This document shows positions 10,801 to 20,736 of a DNA stretch of 64,000 bases, piece by piece. Both the position numbers and the translations under genes were made by a program. Origin of the DNA: Trichomonas vaginalis G3. Lineage: Eukaryota; Parabasalia; Trichomonadida; Trichomonadidae. The stretch covers positions 13,959,962 to 14,023,961 of the forward strand of contig NC_067208.1 of the NCBI RefSeq assembly GCF_026262505.1, in the 5' to 3' direction. The notes below the pieces were generated by a model that did no database searches, was not told the origin of the DNA, and saw only the letters and a list, made by a program, of their open reading frames with translations. Numbering within the stretch: position 1 is the first letter of the stretch; every line of letters begins with the position of its first letter.

Positions 10801-11338
10801 CATTGAAGGTGATACTGATTCATCTTATTGGGCAATCGCTGGCGACCCAAATCTTCCTAACACTCAAGCATTTCAAGCAATTGTTACTGATAAACAATTT
10901 TATGATAAAAACATTTACAAATTCGCACCTTTTGATTTCTTTTGTTTTGATGAGAAATTTAAACCTAAATTAAAGAATAAAGCTGAAGAAAAAGCACATG
11001 AGAAGAAGTTATTGGGTTTAGCAATTGAGAAACAAGGTGATAACATGGTTGCTTTATGCCCCAAGTGTTATACATCATTCAACGGTTCAATTGATGGAAG
11101 TGATTTTAAAAAGATTGCACAAAAAATGAAAGGAGTTAGTTTACGACAAAATAAACAATTAACACCTAAAAATTATTTGGATATAATAAATGATAAAGTG
11201 ATATTTGATGGTCAGAATATTAATTTACAACTTAAAAACGGGTCAATGACTCGCTTAACAATCGGTAAGACTGCATTAACAGGAGCACACACTAAGGCTG
11301 TATGTTGTGAAAATGGATGTTGTATGCCGTTTATTTAA
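7879..11338 (+). pseudogene. polB: Family B DNA polymerase, broken Mav-1 copy
   Basis: This is the counterpart of the intact 1155-aa enzyme of Mav-2. The polymerase copies the element and in this family is thought to be protein-primed. The reading frame is cut by several small indels (near 8400, 8807, 9027, 9190, 10160, 10320 and 10560), leaving open pieces at 7879-8460, 8469-8807, 8833-9027, 9277-10167, 10148-10363 and 10580-11338. Exonuclease, motif A (DFNSLYPSSF) and motif C (EGDTDSSY) remain readable in separate pieces. Two differences from Mav-2 are notable: a 27-bp in-frame double-hairpin insertion at 8613-8640, and loss of one Cys of the internal zinc/HNH motif (CCYNV instead of CCYCNV). 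Confidence 0.88.
8613..8640 (+). repeat. In-frame double-hairpin mini-element in PolB (Mav-1 only)
   Basis: The sequence holds GCCGC-AAA-GCGGC followed by GGTC-GTA-GACC. Relative to Mav-2 the net gain is 27 bases, nine codons (around PQSGEVVDR), between strands of the exonuclease region. Its GC content stands out in a ~30% GC gene. Confidence 0.75.
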
Positions 11339-11413
11339 TGAAATGCCACAGAAGAGACAAAAGGAACCGTTGAATGATGGGCACCCTTAAACATTTATTT
11401 TATTTTTATATAA

Positions 11414-12979
11414 ATGAATAACACAGATTTAAAAAGATTGATTGATGATTTAATATTTAATCAAAATTTTCTTAGTTATAATGATTTTAAATCATATCTC
11501 CAAAAACATAATGAAAATATAACGGATGATGATATGGAATATTATTATTCATATTATGATAATGAATTTTTGATATATCATAATAGAACAATTTCTGAAA
11601 TTAAAGACAAAATTAAAAATAATGAATATTCAAAGGGAAAAACTAAATCACAACTTAAACGGTTGAAAGATTTCAAAAATAAAGTATTAACAGAAGAAGA
11701 TATTGATGAATTATATAATTTATATAATCCTGAGCCGCAAAAGCAAAAGGAGCAAAACGCCCAAGTCCTTCAGACCATAAATGATGCACAAGCTTTAATT
11801 TATGATTCATTAGTTAAACCATATTCAGCCCAACTTTTAAATGAAGATCAACTTTTGGAATTCATCCTTCAACATAAACTCGAAGCGGGAAAGTATATCA
11901 AACCTTTATATACAGCATATTTAAAACAAATGAATAGAATACATCCAGAATTAATGAAGGAGGGAATGAATTCCAAAACTTCATCATCCAAAATCAAAGC
12001 AGATAAAATTAAACCACTTGCAACACCAAAACCTCCAACGACAGTACCTGCAACACCAAAACCGCCAACGACAGTACCTGCAACACCAAAACCGCCTCCT
12101 CCTTCAGTTAATCCTTCATCATTCACTTTATTATATCCATTTCAAACATTAAAGAAACAAAAAGATTTTAAAAAGGGTTTCAAGATATTAAATAAACCAA
12201 CTGACCCGAAAATTCAACCGTTAAAGGAAAAATTTGGTCGCCCCTCATTTGCACCATATCCATATTCATACGAAATCGATCATCTGGAATATTCAAAAGG
12301 AAACGTTACTTATTTATTTGCCATTAACATTAACACTAGATATTTATATTGCATTCCAGTGAAAGGGAAAACAGAACAGGAAACAAGAAGAGCTATTCAA
12401 TACTTACTAGATCATGAAAGAGTAGATAATATCAGGGGTGATGGTGATAAAGGATTTCAGGCAGCTATGACTCATTATTTCCCACAAATTAATTTTTTCT
12501 TTTCATCCTCTCCATATACGTTTCATAATAAAATAGTTGATGCGGTAATGAGAACTCTTAGAGATGCGTTAGGGGTTAACGGTCAGATATACTGGGATGG
12601 AAATCATGACTCCATCATACAACAGTTAGTATATTATTATAATAATACATGGCATAGAACTATAAACATGAAACCGGTGGAAATGAAAAATGATATTTCA
12701 AAAGAATGGGAATATATTAGAAAGCAAATGGAAAGGTTGAATGATGTTAAACGTGAACAAATTAATTCGGGGCTCATGAATTTTAAACAAGGGGATAAAG
12801 TTTTGATTCATCTCGATTATGGAAAAACTGATAAATCAATGACAAAAAGAAGACGAAGATTTGACACAATAGCTGAATTTGTTAGATATATTAACGGCAA
12901 TGCATTAGTTGAAGTTGACAATAAATTAATAGAAATTCCGATTTATTTTATTACTCCATTATATTTAAATAATATTTAA
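11414..12979 (+). CDS. int: Retroviral-type integrase of Mav-1
   Basis: The 521-aa protein is expected to insert the element by joining the terminal repeats to host DNA. Residues 1-115 are helical and charged. Residues ~195-235 are a Pro-rich linker of tandem ATPKPPTTVP repeats. The rve core spans ~275-410 with candidate catalytic residues D289 (EIDHLEYS), D343 (RGDGDKGF) and D376 (NKIVDAVMRTLRD); the third is Asp where Glu is usual. The C-terminal ~65 residues (FKQGDKVLIHLDYGKTDK to IYFITPL) form an SH3-like DNA-binding tail. The gene is intact and starts at an ATG after the Maverick leader TTTTTATATAA. Compared with Mav-2, the Pro linker is longer, and codons near 11732-11777 contain a mini-element-like sequence. 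Confidence 0.88.
   Translation: MNNTDLKRLIDDLIFNQNFLSYNDFKSYLQKHNENITDDDMEYYYSYYDNEFLIYHNRTISEIKDKIKNNEYSKGKTKSQLKRLKDFKNKVLTEEDIDELYNLYNPEPQKQKEQNAQVLQTINDAQALIYDSLVKPYSAQLLNEDQLLEFILQHKLEAGKYIKPLYTAYLKQMNRIHPELMKEGMNSKTSSSKIKADKIKPLATPKPPTTVPATPKPPTTVPATPKPPPPSVNPSSFTLLYPFQTLKKQKDFKKGFKILNKPTDPKIQPLKEKFGRPSFAPYPYSYEIDHLEYSKGNVTYLFAININTRYLYCIPVKGKTEQETRRAIQYLLDHERVDNIRGDGDKGFQAAMTHYFPQINFFFSSSPYTFHNKIVDAVMRTLRDALGVNGQIYWDGNHDSIIQQLVYYYNNTWHRTINMKPVEMKNDISKEWEYIRKQMERLNDVKREQINSGLMNFKQGDKVLIHLDYGKTDKSMTKRRRRFDTIAEFVRYINGNALVEVDNKLIEIPIYFITPLYLNNI
11732..11777 (+). repeat. Mini-element-like segment in the integrase linker
   Basis: It begins GAGCCGCAAA and ends GTCCTTCAGACC. The Mav-2 copy (45124-45153) and both fibre genes hold close relatives, giving the shared peptide AQVLQTI in two unrelated proteins. 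Here it is interrupted by five extra codons (KQKEQ region). Confidence 0.6.
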
Positions 12980-12999
12980 TTTTTTTTATTTCGTAAGAA

Positions 13000-13263
13000 A
13001 TGAGTGACAACGAAGCAGTCAAGAGTCCAGACGATGAATATAAAAAGAAACTAAACAGAATTAAATCAAAAATATGCTATTACAAAAAGAAGCCATAATG
13101 CGGTGAGGTTGAAAACGATAAAGAAATAATCGAAAAATTAGAAACTTACCGTTCAATCCTTAAACTAAGTGAAGCAAAAATAAAAGAATTTAATAGAATA
13201 AATAAATTGATTGGAAGAGATGAATTTAATAAAGATGAATTTTTAAACTCAATCCAAATTTAA
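13000..13263 (+). pseudogene. Small basic coiled-coil gene, nonsense in Mav-1
   Basis: The intact Mav-2 copy encodes 90 residues, Lys-rich and helical (DDEYKKKLNKIKSKICYYKKK, then EIIEKLETYRSILKLSEAKIKEF). Here codon 32 or so is TAA (CAA in Mav-2), inside a degenerate mini-element at 13090-13117. It starts three residues after a T-run leader and sits 20 bases after the integrase stop, so it may be co-transcribed with it. Function unknown. Confidence 0.6.
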
Positions 13264-13266
13264 TTT

Positions 13267-13527
13267 TTATTCCTCATCTTCTCTCGGTTTTCCGAGGGAA
13301 GCAATCAGATGAGGAAATTCTTCTAAAAGTTCTTTTGTCTGTTGGTTTTCAAACCAATGATATGCTTGCTTTGTAGAACGAAGAGCATTCATTATACTTT
13401 GCATTTGGTACATGTCATCTTTGACCGAACGAATGAGGCGAAGTTGTTTGTTATACTGTATGTACTCGTATTCTTCATTAATGGCTTCATGAACAATAGT
13501 AGTTGTTGTGTTCTCTGATGTTGACAT
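13267..13527 (-). CDS. Small KilA-N-related protein
   Basis: The 86-aa product starts MSTSENTTTT. It ends with a segment (ALRSTKQAYHWFENQQTKELLEEFP) that resembles the DNA-binding helix region of KilA-N domains. The frame is open 34 codons upstream, but the ATG at 13527 is chosen because it follows the leader TTTTGTATGTAAAGACAG, shared with the next gene and with the Mav-2 KilA-N gene. A role in DNA binding or regulation is inferred only from this weak likeness. Confidence 0.5.
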   Translation of the reverse strand: MSTSENTTTTIVHEAINEEYEYIQYNKQLRLIRSVKDDMYQMQSIMNALRSTKQAYHWFENQQTKELLEEFPHLIASLGKPREDEE

Positions 13528-13600
13528 TACTGTCTTTACATACAAAATAAATAAAACTAACTTTATTTTCTGACTTTCACAAAAGACAAAAATAAACGCT

Positions 13601-14212
13601 TTACATGTATTTTTCAGCAACTTCGTCAAATAATTTTATAGCTTTATCTATCTCATCTACTTCAAACGTTTCTTTACCTTTCGTGGGAGCACCATACCTT
13701 TTCTCAAACTTTTCAAGTAGTTCTGTTTTAGCAGCTCTCATATCATTAACAAACACAACCTTGACTCTATTGACTGTACTGTCATATCTTTGAGTTATAT
13801 TATATGTCCTTCCTATCTTATATCTTTTTGTGTTGAAGTCCTTCGGTTTCTGAACGATGTAAAGTAAGCCTTCACTGCAACGTTCCGTATCGAATGAACC
13901 ATATGTTATGAAGTTATATCCAACAACTGGGTCTAACCATAACAAAACTATTGGTATAAGACTTTTGTCTATAAGATATGCTCTTGTTCCATGAAATGCT
14001 ACTGATATCATAAGCTCAGGATTTCTTGTCAAAATTTTCTGAGTTGAAGCATTTCTAACCCAGTCGTTTGTTTTCTTTTCAGATGGAGATATAATGTCTG
14101 ACAAAGAATATTTGTTGTATTTCTTTGAGTATCTTACGTTTAAATCACCTATTCTAACCACTTTGGTGTCATTGTCTATCTTTCTAACTGTTTCAAACTC
14201 AATGTTTGTCAT
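13601..14212 (-). CDS. KilA-N plus T5orf172/GIY-YIG-like protein
   Basis: The 203-aa product has a KilA-N-like N-terminal half: YSLSDIISPSEKKTNDWVRN, then RAYLIDKSLIPIVLLWLDP, the conserved 'fixed residence' helix of the domain. The C-terminal half looks like a T5orf172/MUG113 domain of the GIY-YIG nuclease clan (EGLLYIVQKPKDF, YKIGRTYNITQRYDS, KTELLEKFEKRYG). This pairing is typical of Bro-like proteins of large DNA viruses and phages, which bind DNA; nuclease activity is uncertain. The start at 14212 follows the KilA-N leader. Mav-2 has an unrelated KilA-N gene at a different locus (39494-40156). Confidence 0.75.
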   Translation of the reverse strand: MTNIEFETVRKIDNDTKVVRIGDLNVRYSKKYNKYSLSDIISPSEKKTNDWVRNASTQKILTRNPELMISVAFHGTRAYLIDKSLIPIVLLWLDPVVGYNFITYGSFDTERCSEGLLYIVQKPKDFNTKRYKIGRTYNITQRYDSTVNRVKVVFVNDMRAAKTELLEKFEKRYGAPTKGKETFEVDEIDKAIKLFDEVAEKYM

Positions 14213-14276
14213 TACTGTCTTTACATACAAAACAAAAAAAGATATAAAAATAAAATTAGCGTTATTTTTCTAACTA

Positions 14277-15104
14277 ATGAATTATTTTTGAAGAACTGAA
14301 GGTGTCACTATGTCACTATGTGTCACTCGGTAATTTAACTTCTCTGAAAAATAGTGACAACATGACATTTTGACAACATGACATTTTGACAACATAGTGG
14401 GATTAATGAGGAAGGCATTTATTCATTATTTTTGAAGAACTGAAGGTGTCACTATGTCACTATGTGTCACTCGGTAATTTAACTTCTCTGAAAAATAGTG
14501 ACAACATGACATTTTGACAACATAGTGGGATTAATGAGGAAGGCATTTATTCATTATTTTTGAAGAACTGAAGGTGTCACTATGTCACTATGTGTCACTC
14601 GGTAATTTAACTTCTCTGAAAAATAGTGACAACATGACATTTTGACAACATAGTGGGATTAATGAGGAAGGCATTTATTCATTATTTTTGAAGAACTGAA
14701 GGTGTCACTATGTCACTATGTGTCACTCGGTAATTTAACTTCTCTGAAAAATAGTGACAACATGACATTTTGACAACATGACATTTTGACAACATAGTGG
14801 GATTAATGAGGAAGGCATTTATTCATTATTTTTGAAGAACTGAAGGTGTCACTATGTCACTATGTGTCACTCGGTAATTTAACTTCTCTGAAAAATAGTG
14901 ACAACATGACATTTTGACAACATGACATTTTGACAACATAGTGGGATTAATGAGGAAGGCATTTATTCATTATTTTTGAAGAACTGAAGGTGTCACTATG
15001 TCACTATGTGTCACTCGGTAATTTAACTTCTCTGAAAAATAGTGACAACATGACATTTTGACAACATGACATTTTGACAACATAGTGGGATTAATGAGGA
15101 AGGC
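14277..15104. repeat. Iteron-like tandem array A, Mav-1
   Basis: Six tandem units of 128 or 144 bases begin at about 14281, 14425, 14553, 14681, 14825 and 14969. The 16-base length difference is one or two copies of GACATTTTGACAACAT. Each unit is rich in TGACA/TGTCA words on both strands (GTGTCACTATGTCAC, GTGACAACATGACA) and lacks coding potential. The array lies at the 3' end of the primase-helicase gene and is the inverted counterpart of array B. Confidence 0.9.
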
Positions 15105-15126
15105 AAAAATAAATTCCAATCATACT

Positions 15127-17460
15127 TTATAAAGCTTCATTTACAGGTATTTCATCGTCAGTAAATGAATCCTCATTATCGTTTGGTTCAACCTGTTTAT
15201 ATAATTCTTTCATTTCTTCTTTCAAAACATAATACCATGTCTGTTTACCATCTATTCTTCTCTGTTTCTTATCACATTTATCTTTAATGCTCATTTGGAA
15301 ATTCTTGTCTTTCATGTCTGATGGTTTGCAGAATAGAACATTTTTACACGTCATACCTGCACACAATTCATCATAATGTGTATTTATCCATACATCTAAA
15401 GGATTTGATGATAATTCAATTAAATCTTGTTTGGCTTCAGTCATCGGAATGATTCGTACATTAAATGATGAAAGGTCGTAATTGATAAAATACGTCAGTA
15501 AATTATCATAAAATTCCTTTGTGCATGAATTCATCAAATTCTTGAAGTAATCAAATTGACCCTTAAATTTACCATTAACTCTTAAAACTACATATCTTCT
15601 GTCTCCAACTTCAATTTTGACAGGGTAGACGTTATTAGTTACGAAAATGAAGTTTGCAACGTTCAGAGCAGTTCTTCTGGGTTGATTCTTTTCATTAATT
15701 CTAATCTCATTATCCGTTATAATTGATTTCAAAGCGTTGAAGTTTGCGAGTCTATCTTCACCTACATTCTTGAGTTCATTAAGTACAAGAAACATTTTAT
15801 TCTCAACTACTGAATTGAAATTACCCGTTAGCTCACTTATTTCAGTAATGTTTTTGCATGAATAACCAGCGAGAAGTTCAGAAATAATGTCAGTGAATCT
15901 GTTTTTACCTGTTCCCTGAAGTCCTTTCAAAATAATTGCTGTTTCATTCTTGATTCCAGGATGTTGAATCATTGATGCAATCCAGCCGAGAAGGTATTTA
16001 TACACTTCATCGTTATTATCACAAATGGCTTCTTTAATGAAATTCATAAACATCTCAATTTTTGAGTAATCAGGCTTTTCGAGAATGTTGTATTTATAAC
16101 CTTGAAACGTTGAGAAAACATCGGGAGAATCAGATTTAAAGCAAACACCCTCAACTGTTAATGAAGACAGTTGATTTAATAGTACATCCCATGCTGTTAT
16201 TGTTTTACCTTCTTCTTTAAATAATTTAATCATTTTAAGTGACTCTTTCATGTTTGATTGAAGAACGAATGATATTTGATTCATTTTATCATGAATATTA
16301 TAGTCCTTTTGAATGAAATATTTATTTCCACAATCTACAAAACGGATTACACGTGATAAATCCTCAATTACTTCAGAACTGTTTTTATACTGATGATTTT
16401 CAGCCTTGCGTCTAATATCTGTTATCAAAAACGAGTCGTCAAGTTTGATATCAAATGTTATTTTCGGCTTACGTAATAAAGGTAAAACGTATTCATCATA
16501 ATATTCCTTTTGATAAAGTTTTAGAATCTTCACTAAAACAAATGGAGAAGTCATTAAATGTGCATATCTACTACGTGCTTTTTCAAAATTACTTTTTGCA
16601 TTTTCTGTTAAACTGCAAAAGTTATAAACGTTATCGTATGCTTCATTAATTAAATGATTAGGTAACGAATTAATAGCTTGAAACAGTGTGAATAATGTAA
16701 CTTCTTTTTCTAAATTCATATTTCCACCGTCATTATGTACTTCAAAATCACAGATGCCATCAACTATGCTCTGGGCAAGTTTATCGTCAATGTTTACATC
16801 TTTGTTTTCATTCATGATAGTCTTTATTTATTCGTTCTTCTGTTCAACTCTTACCTTAATATTCAAATCATTTAATATATCGTTTACTGTTCTGGTTAAT
16901 GTTGAATCATAACTTCCACGAATGAATGAGTATGTATTGATTGGTTCTGTTGCATTCTTGCGAACTCTTGATTCAGCCATAATCACTAAAGAACGCTTTG
17001 AATCATCCATAGAAGTCATGATATCGATATCATAATCATTGCAGGAATAACATTTAATCATTCTGTTCGAAACTGCATAGAAGAAATTAGTGTTGCAATA
17101 AATGTGAAGACCTCCTGAAGCGGTTTTAACGATAACATCTTTATCCGAAAGTTTTGATAGAATGTCTTTTCTAACTGTTTCTTTAAGTTCATCATTGTAC
17201 GATTTATTGATATCAACATCTATAATCGTTAAATTTGATATTTTATTTACTAATAAAGCCATACCAGTTTTCCTTCCTCTTCCTCCATCGTATTTGAGGT
17301 AGTTATGTAAATCAATCTTGTTTTCACCAATTCTTTCGTTGAGGGTTTTAGTTTCTGCCATAACTAATTCCTCAGCTAATTCCTCAACTAATTCCTCAAC
17401 TAATGAATCAACTTTTTCATCAGAAACGATATAGTTGCTGTTGTTGTTTGTTGCTGTCAT
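15127..17460 (-). pseudogene. Primase (AEP) - SF3 helicase, one in-frame stop in Mav-1
   Basis: The N-terminal part resembles archaeo-eukaryotic prim-pol primases (GGRGRKTGMALL, LTIIDVDINKS, KTASGGLHIYC). The C-terminal part is a D5-like superfamily 3 helicase: Walker A GLQGTGKN, Walker B MFLVLNE, motif C NFIFVTNN and an arginine-finger region GDRRYVVLR. Together these would prime and unwind DNA for replication. A single GAA-to-TAA change at 16828-16830 splits the otherwise continuous 777-codon frame. A downstream ATG 12 bases after the stop could give a helicase-only protein. The Mav-2 copy lacks this stop but has other lesions. The gene is flanked by inverted iteron-like arrays. Confidence 0.85.
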
Positions 17461-17511
17461 TTATATAGGAATAAAAAAATAAAAATAATTTTAAAACTAA
17501 CTTTATTTTTG

Positions 17512-18140
17512 CATTAATCCCACTATGTTGTCAAAATGTCATGTTGTCAAAATGTCATGTTGTCACTATTTTTCAGAGAAGTTAAATTACCGAGTGACAC
17601 ATAGTGACATAGTGACACCTTCAGTTCTTCAAAAATAATGAATAAATGCCTTCCTCTCGTGTTGTTGACATAATGTCATGTCGTCAACATAGTGACATAG
17701 TGACACCTTCAGTTCTTCAAAAATAATTCATTATTGCCATCCTCCTATGTTGTTGTCAAAATGTCATGTTGTCACTATTTTTCAGAGAAGTTAAATTACC
17801 GAGTGACACATAGTGACATAGTGACACCTTCAGTTCTTCAAAAATAATGAATAAATGCCTTCCTCTCGTGTTGTTGACATAATGTCATGTCGTCAACATA
17901 GTGACATAGTGACACCTTCAGTTCTTCAAAAATAATTCATTATTGCCATCCTCCTATGTTGTTGTCAAAATGTCATGTTGTCACTATTTTTCAGAGAAGT
18001 TAAATTACCGAGTGACACATAGTGACATAGTGACACCTTCAGTTCTTCAAAAATAATGAATAAATGCCTTCCTCATTAATCCCACTATGTTGTCAAAATG
18101 TCATGTTGTCACTATTTTTCAGAGAAGTTAAATTACCGAG
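17512..18140. repeat. Iteron-like array B, Mav-1, inverted relative to array A
   Basis: It holds about four units of the same sequence as array A in reverse complement, alternating with shorter variant units (TTGACATAATGTCATGTCGTCAAC). It ends abruptly inside a unit near 18140. It lies just upstream of the primase-helicase start, so the gene is bracketed by arrays in inverted orientation. Confidence 0.88.
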
Positions 18141-18168
18141 TAGCAGTGAAATAAAATTTTGTTATCAG

Positions 18169-18351
18169 TTATTTTATCATCATTTTATTAAGTTCATCTT
18201 TAGTTAATAATTTGAATGGATTCGCTAATGTTCCACCTTGAGTCACATCACCTGCCCTGACTAATTGTGAAGAACCTGGGATAATTACTCCACGAAATGA
18301 TTTCATTGGTATCATTAATTTAGAAATAGTTGGCTTAATTAATTTTGTCAT
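18169..18351 (-). CDS. Small Maverick protein, 60 aa, unknown
   Basis: A basic, Gly/Thr-containing peptide (FRGVIIPGSSQLVRAGD) ends LLTKDELNKMMIK. The tail resembles the ends of the 44-aa neighbour (LLTRQQLEKLL) and of the 36-aa peptide of Mav-2 (ITREEMIKMM). Mav-2 keeps only the last third, fused to the fibre's downstream region. It has the Maverick leader TTTTTATCATAA before the ATG. Function unknown; possibly a minor virion peptide. Confidence 0.5.
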   Translation of the reverse strand: MTKLIKPTISKLMIPMKSFRGVIIPGSSQLVRAGDVTQGGTLANPFKLLTKDELNKMMIK

Positions 18352-18394
18352 TTATGATAAAAATAAAATTACATAATTTAAATTTTTTTCTTTC

Positions 18395-18529
18395 TCATTT
18401 TTTTTCCTGTTTTGGTTTCAGTAACTTTTCAAGTTGTTGTCTTGTCAGTAACTTTAATTTTAACTTTGGATCAAATATTGGGTTTCCATCTTTATCTCTT
18501 CCGATAACACCATATGGTAGAATCTTCAT
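18395..18529 (-). CDS. Small Maverick protein, 44 aa, unknown
   Basis: This short Lys-rich peptide (MKILPYGVIGRDKDGNP, ending LLKPKQEKK) is preceded by the leader TTTTTATTTTAGTATAA. It is 43 bases upstream of the 60-aa gene on the same strand and just downstream of the fibre gene. A shared leader and a shared LLT-xx-L tail motif argue that it is real. Confidence 0.5.
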   Translation of the reverse strand: MKILPYGVIGRDKDGNPIFDPKLKLKLLTRQQLEKLLKPKQEKK

Positions 18530-18561
18530 TTATACTAAAATAAAAATTTAAATTATGATGT

Positions 18562-18606
18562 TCGCTCTTTTGGAGCTCCTAAAGTTTGTTTCACAAACAT
18601 TGAGCG
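18562..18606. terminator. Hairpin region behind the fibre gene
   Basis: The region has GTTTGT-GAA-ACAAAC and GGAGCTCC, enclosed by CGCTC...GAGCG. The first hairpin is kept in Mav-2 (39193-39207). It may be a transcript end or another mini-palindrome insertion. Confidence 0.4.
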
Positions 18607-18607
18607 T

Positions 18608-20395
18608 TCATTGAACTCTATACCATGCGTAAACTGTCATGTAAGGTGGCATGTAGTCTTTACTTTGTCCCGTTGTTTGTGTATATCCTGAAACGAAATG
18701 TGTATGGTTTCCTTCTCCCTGAGTGTCATCCCAGTAACAATTTATAGCAAACTTAACGTCGTCTTTAACATCATATCCTTTACCTTTTGTCATTCCTGAC
18801 CAATCCCAATATCTATGCTTATGCCAACCCGCTTGAGATGTACTTAAATCTATGTAGTGACTGTGTGCAGGTAAATTTTCACCTGTAATCGTTTTACTTC
18901 CACCCATTTCCTTTGAAGAGTTTGCACAATACAAAAACCTGTCGACTATTTGTTCCCATGCACCAACACCAAACATTACTTGAGGACCTCTTGCATCCAT
19001 AGACGTATAAATAGAACCTACTGGGTTCATTAAATCAAACATATGAGATAATATAGGATTGTCTATTTTGAACTTAAAATATAGTGCAACTATTTCAGGT
19101 TTCTTCTGGTTTGTGTCGGAATATTTTTTATAATATAATCTTATGTTTTCAGGGTAGGTAAAATCTTGACTATAATATTTATTTTTGTCATCCGTATAAT
19201 AATATACTATTCTCGTTTTTTCTATTGCATTATATCTTTTATATCTATAATAATCTAAATATAATGTTAACTTTTGTTCATCTACATGTGGTGTTCTGAC
19301 GTCATCTCCATAGTCATAATAATATGGTGCTGGAGCTAGGTTAGACAATGTCATATCTGTCATTTCATAAACTCTTAAATATTTCTTTTGTTCGTCTCCA
19401 TATAAGTTTAAGTAACAGTTGTTGTCTAATGGAACTTTAACTTGTGTACCATCATTCTTTATATAGCTTACATACATTTCATTGTTATTTTTCGGAATGA
19501 GTTTACACCGCATACCATTTCTTAAGGACTGTACAAACTGCCATCTAAAATATTTATTTTCTTCATTGACAGAAAAGTCACCAACAATAGTTTCAATATT
19601 TTTAGTTGTTCCTATCAAACTTTGGTATATTCCATTAACATATTCATTATCTGCCTTCTTCTCTAACTCACTGTTGACATATTCCTTATCTGCTTTAAGG
19701 TCTAAACATCCTGAAACCCACCCTGTATCAGCTTTAGTTTTTAAAATCTTTGATGCCCATTCATGATACCATTCAACCCTTTCTTTAATTTCATTATCTT
19801 TTTCATTAACATATTCCTTATCTGCTTTAAGGTCTAACTCACTAGCCACATATTCCTTATCTACCTTCTTCTCTAACTCACTGTTGACATATTCCTTATC
19901 TGCTTTCTTCATTAACTCACTAGCCACATATTCCTTATCTACCTTCTTCTCTAACTCACTGTTGACATATTCCTTATCTGCTTTCTTCATTAACTCACTA
20001 GCCACATATTCCTTATCTGCTTTCTTCATTATGTCATTTAGGAAACCTTTTATGAATTCCTCATTTAAATTAAATCTTCCAATCTTCAAAACTTTAGGAA
20101 ATGCATTTAATGCGTAATATCTTTGTTCTTCTGGTGGAATTGATGTTATATCATCCGTTATTCCTTTAATTTTTGAATTCATAAATAAAATTTCTTTTAT
20201 ATTTGATATCACTGCACCACCTTTGCAAACGAATTCGAAATGGTCATTTTTCAATACTATCTCCAAATCTCCATATTTCAACCTTTGCGTTTGTTCTGCC
20301 GTCTTTGAATTATATGCATATATGGCGTATGTAATGGTCTGAAGGACCTGGGTGCTTTGTGCCTTAAGTTGCTGTGGTTGCTGTTGTTTAATCAT
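18608..20395 (-). CDS. Phage-like tail-fibre/attachment protein of Mav-1
   Basis: The 595-aa protein has a conserved N-terminal anchor (~1-110). A shaft of heptad-like repeats follows (about 110-245; MKKADKEYV, SELEKKVDKEYVAS, DLKADKEYVN). The beta-rich C-terminal region from ~455 resembles phage collar/receptor domains (MNPVGSIYTSM, FGVGAWEQIVDRFLY, ENLPAHSHYIDLS, GEGNHTHFVSGYT, YMPPYMTVYAWYRV). His-X-His motifs in such tips bind metal in phage fibres. It probably trimerises and is displayed on the capsid for attachment. The frame is intact; the N-terminus contains a mini-element-like stretch. Compared with Mav-2, the shaft repeats differ while anchor and tip are nearly the same. Confidence 0.8.
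   Translation of the reverse strand: MIKQQQPQQLKAQSTQVLQTITYAIYAYNSKTAEQTQRLKYGDLEIVLKNDHFEFVCKGGAVISNIKEILFMNSKIKGITDDITSIPPEEQRYYALNAFPKVLKIGRFNLNEEFIKGFLNDIMKKADKEYVASELMKKADKEYVNSELEKKVDKEYVASELMKKADKEYVNSELEKKVDKEYVASELDLKADKEYVNEKDNEIKERVEWYHEWASKILKTKADTGWVSGCLDLKADKEYVNSELEKKADNEYVNGIYQSLIGTTKNIETIVGDFSVNEENKYFRWQFVQSLRNGMRCKLIPKNNNEMYVSYIKNDGTQVKVPLDNNCYLNLYGDEQKKYLRVYEMTDMTLSNLAPAPYYYDYGDDVRTPHVDEQKLTLYLDYYRYKRYNAIEKTRIVYYYTDDKNKYYSQDFTYPENIRLYYKKYSDTNQKKPEIVALYFKFKIDNPILSHMFDLMNPVGSIYTSMDARGPQVMFGVGAWEQIVDRFLYCANSSKEMGGSKTITGENLPAHSHYIDLSTSQAGWHKHRYWDWSGMTKGKGYDVKDDVKFAINCYWDDTQGEGNHTHFVSGYTQTTGQSKDYMPPYMTVYAWYRVQ
20336..20365 (-). repeat. Mini-element-like segment in the fibre N-terminus, Mav-1
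   Basis: Read on the minus strand it begins AAGGCACAAAG and ends GGTCCTTCAGACC. It is nearly identical to the Mav-2 fibre copy and close to the integrase copy, although the two proteins are otherwise unrelated. Confidence 0.6.
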
Positions 20396-20736
20396 TTATT
20401 ATGATTTAAAAATATTTAATCCGTTATCTCATCAGCTATTTTTTCTATTTGAAATTGCCATAATATTTCATTCATGAATTCTAAATCACAATCAAATAGG
20501 TCAGTTATTCTAAATTTAATATTTGATAAATCTTTTGAATGAAGAATAAATGAATTCCCGGATAATTGAAACGGATATGATAAAAGAAAATGTGTTTAAG
20601 TTGATGGATAAAATGTTTTGTATTGATGGGTAAGAGTTAGGGTCTAATGTTTGATGTGAAAATCTCATTGGGGTATTAACTTTATCACATTTGATTAAAA
20701 TGAAATTGGAACCAGTGTCAGAATACAAAACATCCC

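Noticed and set aside
14277-15104. Tandem arrays as CRISPR
   Set aside because: Whole units of 128-144 bp repeat without variable spacers, no cas genes, eukaryotic context.
19482-20117. Plus-strand ORFs opposite the Mav-1 fibre gene (and the matching ones in Mav-2)
   Set aside because: Shadows of the repetitive shaft; no leader, composition biased by the antisense codons.
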